From Acidobacteriaceae bacterium UBA1795 (lineage in GTDB: Bacteria; Acidobacteriota; Terriglobia; Terriglobales; Acidobacteriaceae), in the NCBI GenBank assembly GCA_002314435.1, contig DCFV01000107.1, positions 9,244 to 17,508 of the forward strand: a stretch of DNA of 8,265 bases. The letters are read 5' to 3'. Below, one piece after another: positions 1 through 6,104 of the stretch. The notes below the pieces were generated by a model. It was not told the DNA's origin, did no database searches, and worked only from the letters and a program-made list of their open reading frames with translations. Each line of letters starts with the position of its first letter. Position 1 is the first letter of the stretch. The position numbers and the translations under genes were made by a program.

Positions 1-77
1 GGCTGAAGGCGGCGGTTTGCTAAACCGTTGTAGGGTCAAAAGCTCTACCGGGGGTTCGAATCCCCCTCTCTCCGCCA
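1..77 (+). tRNA. tRNA-Ser(GCU), 5' end outside the window
   Basis: This is the 3' part of a serine tRNA reading AGC/AGU codons. The anticodon loop TTGCTAA (17-23) carries GCT at 19-21 and is closed by a five-pair stem (12-16 with 24-28). A long variable arm follows, as expected for class II tRNAs. The T arm has the usual TTCGAAT loop between GGGGG and CCCCC. The 3' acceptor strand is TCTCTCC (67-73), the discriminator base is G74, and CCA is encoded at 75-77. About a dozen bases of the 5' end, including the acceptor 5' strand, lie upstream of the window. tRNA 3' ends are common integration sites, and an AT-rich stretch with transposon scars begins directly after this one; I found no second copy of the tRNA 3' end in the window. 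Confidence 0.96.
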
Positions 78-140
78 TCATAACGTACAAGTCTTTTAGA
101 ATTAAAGTAAATCATTATAAATCAATAGTATAGAGCAAGT

Positions 141-174
141 GCATAGGTATGCATAGAGCGCATACATCGCATAG
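141..174. repeat. Phased GCATAG/GCATAC short repeats with a small inverted repeat
   Basis: GCATAG or GCATAC occurs four times, at 141, 151, 160 and 169, that is every 9 to 10 bases or about one helical turn. Within it, GTATGC (147-152) and GCATAC (160-165) form a six-pair inverted repeat with a seven-base loop. The stretch lies in the AT-rich spacer after the tRNA. Function unknown; it could be a protein-binding array or debris from mobile-element insertion. It is not followed by a T tract, so it does not look like a terminator. Confidence 0.4.
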
Positions 175-176
175 TT

Positions 177-225
177 TGACCCTCCTTTCAGCCAAAAATC
201 GTAACATGCGCTGGGAATCGTAACA
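177..225. mobile_element. Possible insertion-sequence end with repeated AATCGTAACA
   Basis: AATCGTAACA occurs at 197-206 and again, less its last base, inside GGGAATCGTAACAC (216-225), a 19-base period. A partial third copy, GGAATCGG, follows at 227-234. The block starts with TGAC at 177. Terminal TG and several short internal repeats, where the transposase binds, are typical of the ends of IS21-type elements. No IS21 transposase (istA/istB) is present, so this would be an orphan end. The family assignment is inference from layout only. Confidence 0.35.
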
Positions 226-242
226 CGGAATCGGCAGAAAGA

Positions 243-518
243 ATGCGGACCTCCCGGCTGAAGAAGATTTGTTTTGGGGCAGCCAGTAAAGACAGGCTTC
301 CAAGTCACTCCAGTCAATATGGCCGGTATGGATATCGACGCATCACCATCAAGCTGCAGGAAGCCGGCTGGAACGTAGGCAAGGATCGCGTGGAGCGGAT
401 CTGGCGCCGCGAAGGGCTGAAGGTTCCGCAGAGGCAGAAGCCGCGCGGCCGTTTGTGGCTCAACGACGGCTCGTGTGTGATTTGCGTCACACTTTGTCTC
501 CACCTGATGAAGGAATAG
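243..518 (+). pseudogene. IS3-family transposase (OrfB) fragment
   Basis: The open frame encodes 91 residues, of which about residues 25-79 (bases 315-479) read as the N-terminal part of an IS3-family OrfB. QYGRYGYRRIT, then GW, RVERIWRREGLKVPQRQ, and RGRLWLNDGSC are familiar landmarks of the helical region ahead of the integrase core. The first 24 residues and everything after GSCV do not continue this homology. The DDE catalytic domain, normally some 200 residues further on, is missing, so the product cannot transpose DNA. Both ends are therefore broken and this is a relic. The right breakpoint coincides with the palindrome at 475-492. It lies 42 bases upstream of arsR, so the insertion or its decay may have shaped the promoter region of the operon. 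Confidence 0.72.
475..492. promoter_or_regulatory. Candidate CRP-type operator (TGTGA-N6-TCACA)
   Basis: GTGTGA (475-480), TTTGCG, TCACAC (487-492) is a perfect six-base inverted repeat with a six-base spacer. The inner part matches the classical core of CRP-family sites, TGTGA-N6-TCACA, at all ten positions. Its centre is about 77 bases ahead of the arsR start codon, so it would sit at an activator position for a start site between roughly 525 and 545. The match to consensus is seen directly; that a CRP/FNR-type protein binds here, and that it governs the hyf-type operon, is inference. It overlaps the last recognisable codons of the transposase relic, so chance origin is possible. Confidence 0.5.
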
Positions 519-528
519 TAAATTAGAT

Positions 529-559
529 AAATCGAATATTCTTATGGTAATATCGATTT
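529..559. promoter_or_regulatory. Imperfect dyad abutting arsR, candidate autoregulatory operator
   Basis: AAATCGAATATT (529-540) faces AATATCGATTT (549-559), an inverted repeat that is perfect apart from one extra A in the left arm, separated by eight bases. The left arm contains the perfect palindrome GAATATTC (534-541). The right arm ends one base before the arsR ATG at 561. AT-rich dyads overlapping their own promoter are the usual binding sites of ArsR/SmtB dimers, so autorepression is the simplest reading. No Shine-Dalgarno sequence lies in the 20 bases before the ATG; transcription could start within or next to the dyad and yield a leaderless or very short-leader message. Exact -35 and -10 boxes are not convincing by eye. 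Confidence 0.5.
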
Positions 560-560
560 C

Positions 561-905
561 ATGCCTGACTCCCTTCGCCGCTTCAAAGCCGATGTTTTCC
601 AAGCTTTGGCGCATCCGACCCGAATCGCGATTATCGAGTTGCTTGGGAACCGAGAACTCTCGGCCGGCGACCTGATCGAAGAACTTGGGATGGAACAGGC
701 CAATGTTTCGCAACATCTGGCCGTTCTTCGTTCAAGACAACTCGTCGTGAACAGGAAGGCCGGGAACCAGGTCTTCTATTCGGTTCGGGATCTCATTTTG
801 CTTGAGGTTCTTGCCCTGATGCGCAGCTACTTTCAAAAGCACCTGGCGGAAGCGCTGGCCATATTGGAAGAGATCGGCGAATCACAGACGGAGAACGGCA
901 AGTGA
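561..905 (+). CDS. ArsR/SmtB-family transcriptional regulator
   Basis: A 114-residue winged-helix DNA-binding repressor. FQALAHPTRIAIIELL (13-28) is the family's characteristic N-terminal helix pair, QANVSQHLAVLRSRQLV (46-62) is the recognition helix region, and residues 63-74 (NRKAGNQVFYSV area) form the wing. Where metal-sensing ArsR proteins have ELCVCDL, this one has ELSAGDL (32-38), and the whole protein has no cysteine. The SmtB-type metal ligands on the last helix are not apparent either, so the signal it senses is unknown and is unlikely to be arsenic, persulfide or another thiol-binding effector. The only start codon after the in-frame stop at 528-530 is ATG 561. Length and position match M. 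tuberculosis Rv0081, also a 114-residue ArsR protein heading a hydrogenase-like operon. It probably controls itself through the dyad at 529-559, and the downstream hyf genes. Confidence 0.93.
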   Translation: MPDSLRRFKADVFQALAHPTRIAIIELLGNRELSAGDLIEELGMEQANVSQHLAVLRSRQLVVNRKAGNQVFYSVRDLILLEVLALMRSYFQKHLAEALAILEEIGESQTENGK

Positions 906-977
906 ACAGGCCACCTCAGATCCCTTCAGGACTTCCGGTTGATGGATTCTTATCAGTGCGTGATGCGCGCGCTCGAC

Positions 978-983
978 GAGGAG
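978..983 (+). promoter_or_regulatory. Ribosome binding site fixing the GTG start of hyfB
   Basis: GAGGAG lies seven bases ahead of GTG 991. An in-frame stop (TGA, 961-963) lies upstream with no other start between, so this site settles the start of the first membrane subunit. The 85 bases between arsR and hyfB contain no evident terminator, so read-through from arsR is likely. Confidence 0.75.
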
Positions 984-990
984 ATTCTGC

Positions 991-3027
991 GTGAACGCGC
1001 ATCTCTGGGCCAATTTCCTCAACTCCGTTTTGAGTCACCCACTCGGTTCCACGCTATTAATCGTGGCTTGCTGGCCGGGGATCGCAATTGCCTGTCTACT
1101 GCGCCCGCACAGCATTCGCTACGTCGCGCGCTTTCTGTTCCCGGTTGGCGCCCTGGCCTGTGTCGGTATGTTTCTACTGGCTGGAACGTTCCTCATCTCC
1201 GGCCACTCAACCGAAGTCATGACTCTACCTCTTGGACTGCCTGACCTTCCGTTCCATCTGCGTCTCGACGCGCTTTCTGCCTTCTTCCTTTTGATTCTTG
1301 GCTTGTCGGGTGCAGGAATTTCTACGTTTGCAGCGGGGTACTTCCGTAGTGGCGAAGGTACAGCGCCTGGACTACTGGGCCTCCATTACCACGTGTTTCT
1401 TGCCAGCATGGCTGTAGTGATGCTGGCTGACGATGCTTATCTCTTCATGGTGGCCTGGGAGACGATGGCGCTCACATCGTATTTCCTTGTCACATCGCAG
1501 CACCGGATATTGGAGATCCGGCGCGCTGGATTTCTCTATCTGCTGATGGCGCATCTCGGCGCGATCTCGATCCTGCTCAGCTTCGGAGTCATGCAGGGTG
1601 GAAGTTGGCAGTTCACTTTCGATGCCATGCGCAACGCTTCCCTGGCGCCCTTCTGGGCGACCGTCGCTTTCACGCTGGCGCTCCTCGGTTTCGGGGCTAA
1701 GGCAGGACTGGTGCCCATGCATGTCTGGCTGCCGGAGGCACATCCAGCCGCGCCCTCGCCGGTCTCAGCCATGATGAGCGGCCTGATGCTCAAGACAGCG
1801 ATCTACGGACTGCTGCGGGTTACCTTCGATCTGCTCCACGTTAAGTTTTGGCAATGGGGAGTAGCGGTGCTCGCGCTGGGGCTCTTCTCCGCTCTGTTCG
1901 GAGCCATCTTTGCCGGTGTTCAGACTGACATGAAGCGCCTTCTGGCTTACTCCTCCATCGAAAACGTTGGACTGATCTTTACCGGCATCGGACTGTCCAT
2001 TCTCTTCGCGGCAAGCAATATGCGTCTGTTTGCCGCGCTCGCCCTGTCCGCAGCACTGCTCCACGCGCTCAATCATTCGCTTTTCAAAAGCTTGCTGTTT
2101 CTGGCCACGGGTAGTGTTCTGCATGCAACACGCCAGCGCAGCCTTGGAAAACTCGGCGGCCTGATTCGTCCCATGCCGTGGGTTGCCGCCCTTGCGCTGA
2201 TCGGTACTCTCGCCATCGCCGGCTTGCCTCCGCTCAATGGCTTTGTCTCAGAGTGGCTGCTGCTGCAGTCGTTTCTCTATACTCCACAGCTGCCCCATGC
2301 CTTCATCAACATGCTGATTCCTTTAGGTGCGGCGGCGCTGGCTCTGACAGTCGCTCTGGCTGCTTATGTCATGGTCAAGTTCTATGGCGTAATCTTCCTG
2401 GGGCAGCCCCGCGAAGCGTCATTGGCGCAGGCTCACGATGCAAATTGGCTGGAACGCATCGGCCTCGCATGGCTCGCCGCCGGTTGTATCGCGATCGGTG
2501 TGCAGCCACAACTCGCGCTTCACGCCGCAGGAAGATCAACCGGCATGCTTCTGGGACAGATCATTGCTCCGGACCCGTCCGTTTGGCGCATCGCTCCGAT
2601 TGCGCCAGAACAGGCTTCGTACAGCGGATGGATATTTCTTGCAGTCATCCTCTGCGTGGTCGCGGTGACGTTTCTAGCCGTGCGCTTGTTGGCCCACGGG
2701 CGAGTCCGCAGAACCGCTGCCTGGGATTGCGGATATCCCTGGCAAACAACCCGCATGCAAGACACCGCCGAAGGATTCGGTCAGCCGATTCGTCACATGT
2801 TCGGCGCGTTCTTCCGCATGGAGCGCGACCTTCCGTCGCCAACAGATCTGACGCCTCGGTATCGCGTTCACATTGAAGACCATTTTTGGCACGCAGTGTA
2901 CAAACCTATCGCCGCTGGGGTGCAGCGATTGGCAGACGCAGTCAGCTATCTACAGGGTGGACGCCTCGCGATCTACCTACTCTTCAGCTTCCTGACTCTG
3001 CTCGGGCTTCTGGTGTTCGTGCTATGA
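991..3027 (+). CDS. hyfB: Hydrogenase-4 subunit B-like antiporter subunit (HyfB/HycC type)
   Basis: A 678-residue polytopic membrane protein of the NuoL/MrpA-like antiporter superfamily, in the HyfB range (E. coli HyfB is about 670). It would form one of the proton- or ion-pumping modules of the membrane arm. The key charged residues are present: W156-E157 in the WETMALTSY helix, K237 in GFGAKAGLVP, followed by MHVWLPEAHPAAPSPVSA (243-260), K268 in LMLKTAIYGLL, and K366 in NHSLFKSLLF. GLPPLNGFVSEW (411-422) is also typical. The C-terminal soluble stretch with WDCGYP and a last membrane helix are features of HycC/HyfB rather than of NuoL. It starts with GTG behind a good GAGGAG. Its TGA overlaps the next gene's start as ATGA. 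The proton path looks intact, so the complex is expected to couple to ion transport even though its catalytic site is altered. Confidence 0.95.
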   Translation: MNAHLWANFLNSVLSHPLGSTLLIVACWPGIAIACLLRPHSIRYVARFLFPVGALACVGMFLLAGTFLISGHSTEVMTLPLGLPDLPFHLRLDALSAFFLLILGLSGAGISTFAAGYFRSGEGTAPGLLGLHYHVFLASMAVVMLADDAYLFMVAWETMALTSYFLVTSQHRILEIRRAGFLYLLMAHLGAISILLSFGVMQGGSWQFTFDAMRNASLAPFWATVAFTLALLGFGAKAGLVPMHVWLPEAHPAAPSPVSAMMSGLMLKTAIYGLLRVTFDLLHVKFWQWGVAVLALGLFSALFGAIFAGVQTDMKRLLAYSSIENVGLIFTGIGLSILFAASNMRLFAALALSAALLHALNHSLFKSLLFLATGSVLHATRQRSLGKLGGLIRPMPWVAALALIGTLAIAGLPPLNGFVSEWLLLQSFLYTPQLPHAFINMLIPLGAAALALTVALAAYVMVKFYGVIFLGQPREASLAQAHDANWLERIGLAWLAAGCIAIGVQPQLALHAAGRSTGMLLGQIIAPDPSVWRIAPIAPEQASYSGWIFLAVILCVVAVTFLAVRLLAHGRVRRTAAWDCGYPWQTTRMQDTAEGFGQPIRHMFGAFFRMERDLPSPTDLTPRYRVHIEDHFWHAVYKPIAAGVQRLADAVSYLQGGRLAIYLLFSFLTLLGLLVFVL

Positions 3028-3986
3028 GGGGAATCGCATTCGTCTGGCAATTCGGAGAGGTCCTTCTCGCCATCGCGTTGGCGCCACTCTTTTCAGGGTG
3101 GATCGCTAAGTGCCGGGCCTGGATGCAGAATCGGACTGCACCACCGTTGACGCAGCAATATCGCATGTTGCGCAAGCTCTTCTTAAAAGATGTGGCACTG
3201 GCTGAAAATGCGTCGTGGCTGTTCCGCGCCGCACCCTACGTGCTCTTTGGCACCATGGTTCTGGCCGCCGCGATCATTCCGTCCGTGGTCACCGATCTCC
3301 CGTTTGCGAGCGCGGCTGATGCGATTGCGCTCATCGGCCTTTTTGCAACCGCCAGGGTGTTTCAAGCTCTTGCGGCAATGGACATCGGGACTGCATTTGG
3401 GACGCTCGGAGCTCGCCGGGAGATGATGGTTGGATTCCTTGCTGAACCGGCGATCCTGATGGTCTTTTTTAATGCCTTTCTCCTCTTTGGAACGACGGCC
3501 CTGACAGGCATGGTCGACAACTACGCCACGCATCCATCGGTGTTCGATCCAAGCGTCGTCTTTGCCGCTATCGCATTCGTCATGGTTCTGCTCGCCGAGA
3601 ACGCGCGCATTCCGATCGATAATCCGGCGACGCATCTAGAACTCACCATGATCCATGAAGCGATGGTGCTCGAATACTCCGCGCGCCACCTCGCCCTCAT
3701 CGAATGGGCTTCGAGCCTCAAGATCTTCAACTATGCCTGCATCGGAATCGCGCTGTTCATTCCCTGGGGTATCGCCATTCACGGAGCGACGGTCGGTGCG
3801 GTTCTGATCGCCCTCCTTACGCTCATCGTGAAACTGGCACTGTGCGGAGCGGCGCTCGCGCTCATTGAATCGATTTCCGCCAAACTGAGAATCTTTCGTG
3901 CTCCCGAGTTCATGGCGATGGCCTTTCTGATCGCCGTGCTTGGGCTGCTGGTTCATCTTCTGCTGGGAGCGAACACAAGTGCTTAA
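3024..3986 (+). CDS. hyfC: Hydrogenase-4 subunit C-like membrane anchor (HyfC/HycD, NuoH type)
   Basis: A 320-residue protein with about eight membrane helices, close to the length of E. coli HyfC. It is the NuoH homologue that docks the peripheral subunits on the membrane arm. The family signature is clear: LFLKDV (52-57), GARRE (129-133) and AENARIPIDNPATHLELT (191-208), followed by MIHEAMVLEYS. The acidic residues E192, D199, E206, E212 and E217 belong to the loop that in complex I links the quinone-side cavity to the proton channels. I chose ATG 3024, which overlaps the hyfB stop as ATGA. The frame stays open 46 codons further upstream, to 2886, but that part overlaps hyfB and does not look like HyfC. 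The gene overlaps the next one by eight bases, so translation of the two is probably coupled. Confidence 0.95.
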   Translation: MRGIAFVWQFGEVLLAIALAPLFSGWIAKCRAWMQNRTAPPLTQQYRMLRKLFLKDVALAENASWLFRAAPYVLFGTMVLAAAIIPSVVTDLPFASAADAIALIGLFATARVFQALAAMDIGTAFGTLGARREMMVGFLAEPAILMVFFNAFLLFGTTALTGMVDNYATHPSVFDPSVVFAAIAFVMVLLAENARIPIDNPATHLELTMIHEAMVLEYSARHLALIEWASSLKIFNYACIGIALFIPWGIAIHGATVGAVLIALLTLIVKLALCGAALALIESISAKLRIFRAPEFMAMAFLIAVLGLLVHLLLGANTSA

Positions 3987-4644
3987 ATCCCATCTCGATG
4001 TCCAATTGCTGAATCTGCTTGCCGCGGGCATGCTGCTGATCTCCTTCGCCATGCTTTCTACGCGGCGAACACAGCAACTGATCACGTTATTTGCCTGGCA
4101 GGGTGCGATTCTGTTTCTCTCGACGTCTCTTGTTGCGCATGAAGCAGGGCTGACCGAGCTCTATTTTTCCGCGGCGCTCACGCTGATCTTGAAGGTCATC
4201 ACCCTGCCCCTGATTCTTCATACGTTGATCAAGCGGCTGGGAGCCCAATGGGATAACGAACGCCTGGTCAACATTCCGATCACCATGCTCGTGGGCCTGG
4301 TGCTGGTCATATTCGCCTTTGGCCTCGCACAGCCTATCAGTTTGCTGGCCACAACCATCACCCGACACACGATCGGCATCGCGCTCGCTGTAATTCTGCT
4401 CTCCTTCCTGATGATGATCACGAGACGGAAGGCTGTCACGCAGGTGATCGGCTTCCTGGCGATGGAAAATGGCCTTTTCTTAGCCGCAACCAGCGCCACC
4501 TACGGCATGCCGATGGTGATTGAGTTGGGCATTGCACTCGATCTCCTGGTAGCTGTCTTCATTCTCGGAATCTTCTTCTTCCAGATCCGCGAGCAGTTCG
4601 ACAGCCTCGATCTGCACCACCTCGAATCTCTGAAGGAGGAGTAA
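3979..4644 (+). CDS. hyfE: Hydrogenase-4 subunit E-like membrane protein (HyfE type)
   Basis: A 221-residue, almost wholly hydrophobic protein with about six to seven membrane segments, matching HyfE (216 residues in E. coli) and the M. tuberculosis HycP protein (Rv0085). HyfE combines a NuoK-like part with extra helices; ELYFSAALTLILKVITLPLI and the later FLAMENGLFLAA, with an acidic residue inside a helix, are typical. I chose GTG 3979: GGGAG lies nine bases ahead, and the protein then starts as MLKSHLDVQLLNLLAAG, as family members do. An upstream ATG at 3940 in the same frame would overlap hyfC by 47 bases and add 13 unlikely residues. The C-terminus is charged (HHLESLKEE), and the ribosome binding site of the next gene lies in its final codons. 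Confidence 0.93.
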   Translation: MLKSHLDVQLLNLLAAGMLLISFAMLSTRRTQQLITLFAWQGAILFLSTSLVAHEAGLTELYFSAALTLILKVITLPLILHTLIKRLGAQWDNERLVNIPITMLVGLVLVIFAFGLAQPISLLATTITRHTIGIALAVILLSFLMMITRRKAVTQVIGFLAMENGLFLAATSATYGMPMVIELGIALDLLVAVFILGIFFFQIREQFDSLDLHHLESLKEE

Positions 4645-4645
4645 C

Positions 4646-6097
4646 GTGGAACTCTGGCTGGTTCTGGGAATGCCGCTGCTGGGAACATTTGTGCTTGCGC
4701 TGCTGGGCGCACGCCGCTATGCCCCTGAAGTCAACGTCGGCGTGAGCCTTGCCACTTTGCTTGCCGCGTCTCTCCTCGTCGTGAGGGTCATTCGCAACGG
4801 ACCGTTGTTGGTTGGGCATGAGCAGTTTTTTGTGGACCCGTTCAACGTCTTTTTGGTTGCGCTGACTGCCTTCGTAGGATTCACAACCGCAATTTTCTCG
4901 CGGCCCTACATGCGTATCGAGGAACATCACGGCCGGCTCAATGCCCGGCGCCTGCGCCTTTATCACAGCATGTACCAGCTCTTCATGGCGGCAATGTTCC
5001 TCGCACTGCTGACCAACAACATGGGACTGATGTGGGTGGCGATGGAGGCCGCAACGCTATCAACCGTGCTGCTGGTCTCGCTGTACAGAACCAAAGCGAG
5101 CCTTGAAGCGGCCTGGAAATACTTCATCCTGTGCGGCGTCGGAATCGCCCAAGCGTTGTTTGGAACTATCCTTCTCTACTTTGCCGCGGAGCGCACGCTC
5201 GGCCGCCAAGGCATGACGGCATTGCTCTGGACTCACCTGAACGCAGCGAAGGCCGATCTGGAACCAAGGGTCATGGCCCTCGCATTTGTCTTCCTGCTCG
5301 TTGGATATGGGACCAAAGTAGGGCTGGCCCCGCTCCACAACTGGCTCCCCGATGCGCACGCCGAAGGCCCGACGCCGGTTTCTGCCGTGCTCTCCGGGCT
5401 GCTTCTGAATGTCGCTCTCTACGCTGTGATCCGCTGCAAAGTATTGGCCGTCGGCTCCATCGGTCCGTTGATGCCGGGCCGGATGCTGATGGCCTTTGGA
5501 TTGTTATCCGCGGTCTTGGCAGCATTCTTCCTGTGGAGACAGCGCGACATTAAGCGTCTCTTCGGCTACTCATCGATCGAGCACATGGGCATCATCACGT
5601 TTGCATTCGGCCTGGGTGGGCCCGTCGCCAATTTCGCTGCACTGCTGCACATGACGGTTCACTCCCTCACGAAGTCCTCCATCTTCTTCACAGCCGGTCA
5701 CGCCTCTCAAACCGCGGGAACACAGCAAATGGATGGAATTCGTGGCCTGGTCGGAATCAGCCCCACGATTGGATGGGGCCTGATGCTCGGTTCGCTTGCG
5801 ATCCTTGGCATGCCTCCGTTCGGCGTGTTTGCGAGCGAGTTCCTGATCCTTACGACGGCGATGCGGGAGCATCCGTGGGCGACGCCATTTCTTCTTATCG
5901 CGCTCGGAGTGGCGTTTGCCGGAATATTTATGAAAGTGCAGCCAATGGCATTCGGAGAAAGCGACGCGCCAAGATTGCCGCACTCTCCTGCGTTGGTTCC
6001 AGTATTTGTTCATTTGGCCATGGTCCTGACATTGGGCCTCTATATTCCTCCCGCGCTGGCAGAGTGGTATCGGGCCGCTGCGCGGCTGATCGGGTGA
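4646..6097 (+). CDS. hyfF: Hydrogenase-4 subunit F-like antiporter subunit (HyfF type)
   Basis: A 483-residue second antiporter-like subunit (Proton_antipo_M domain), near in length to M. tuberculosis HycQ (Rv0086) and somewhat shorter than E. coli HyfF. The helix residue E134 lies in VAMEAATLS, K224 in GYGTKVGLAPL, followed by HNWLPDAHAEGPTPVSAV (231-248), and K343 in HSLTKSSIFF. FGYSSIEHMGI (306-316) and GMPPFGVFASEF (388-399) are further landmarks. At the position where HyfB has K268, this protein has N255 in GLLLNVALY, a difference normal for the HyfF branch as far as I recall. AGGAGG (4634-4639) lies six bases ahead of GTG 4646, and one base separates it from the hyfE stop. Together with HyfB it gives the complex two potential ion-pumping modules. 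Confidence 0.94.
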   Translation: MELWLVLGMPLLGTFVLALLGARRYAPEVNVGVSLATLLAASLLVVRVIRNGPLLVGHEQFFVDPFNVFLVALTAFVGFTTAIFSRPYMRIEEHHGRLNARRLRLYHSMYQLFMAAMFLALLTNNMGLMWVAMEAATLSTVLLVSLYRTKASLEAAWKYFILCGVGIAQALFGTILLYFAAERTLGRQGMTALLWTHLNAAKADLEPRVMALAFVFLLVGYGTKVGLAPLHNWLPDAHAEGPTPVSAVLSGLLLNVALYAVIRCKVLAVGSIGPLMPGRMLMAFGLLSAVLAAFFLWRQRDIKRLFGYSSIEHMGIITFAFGLGGPVANFAALLHMTVHSLTKSSIFFTAGHASQTAGTQQMDGIRGLVGISPTIGWGLMLGSLAILGMPPFGVFASEFLILTTAMREHPWATPFLLIALGVAFAGIFMKVQPMAFGESDAPRLPHSPALVPVFVHLAMVLTLGLYIPPALAEWYRAAARLIG

Positions 6098-6104
6098 TGA
6101 TGGA

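Noticed and set aside
78..125. Intrinsic terminator after the tRNA (CTTT...AAAG)
   Set aside because: The stem is only four AT pairs with no GC-rich core or T tract.
102..716. Long reverse-strand open frame across the spacer and the arsR 5' half
   Set aside because: It runs antisense to the clear ArsR reading and the IS3-type fragment, and the peptide has no recognisable domain.
939..1244. Forward frame from ATG 939 overlapping the start of hyfB
   Set aside because: After the first few codons it is an out-of-frame reading of hyfB. GAGGAG at 978-983 and family features support GTG 991 instead.
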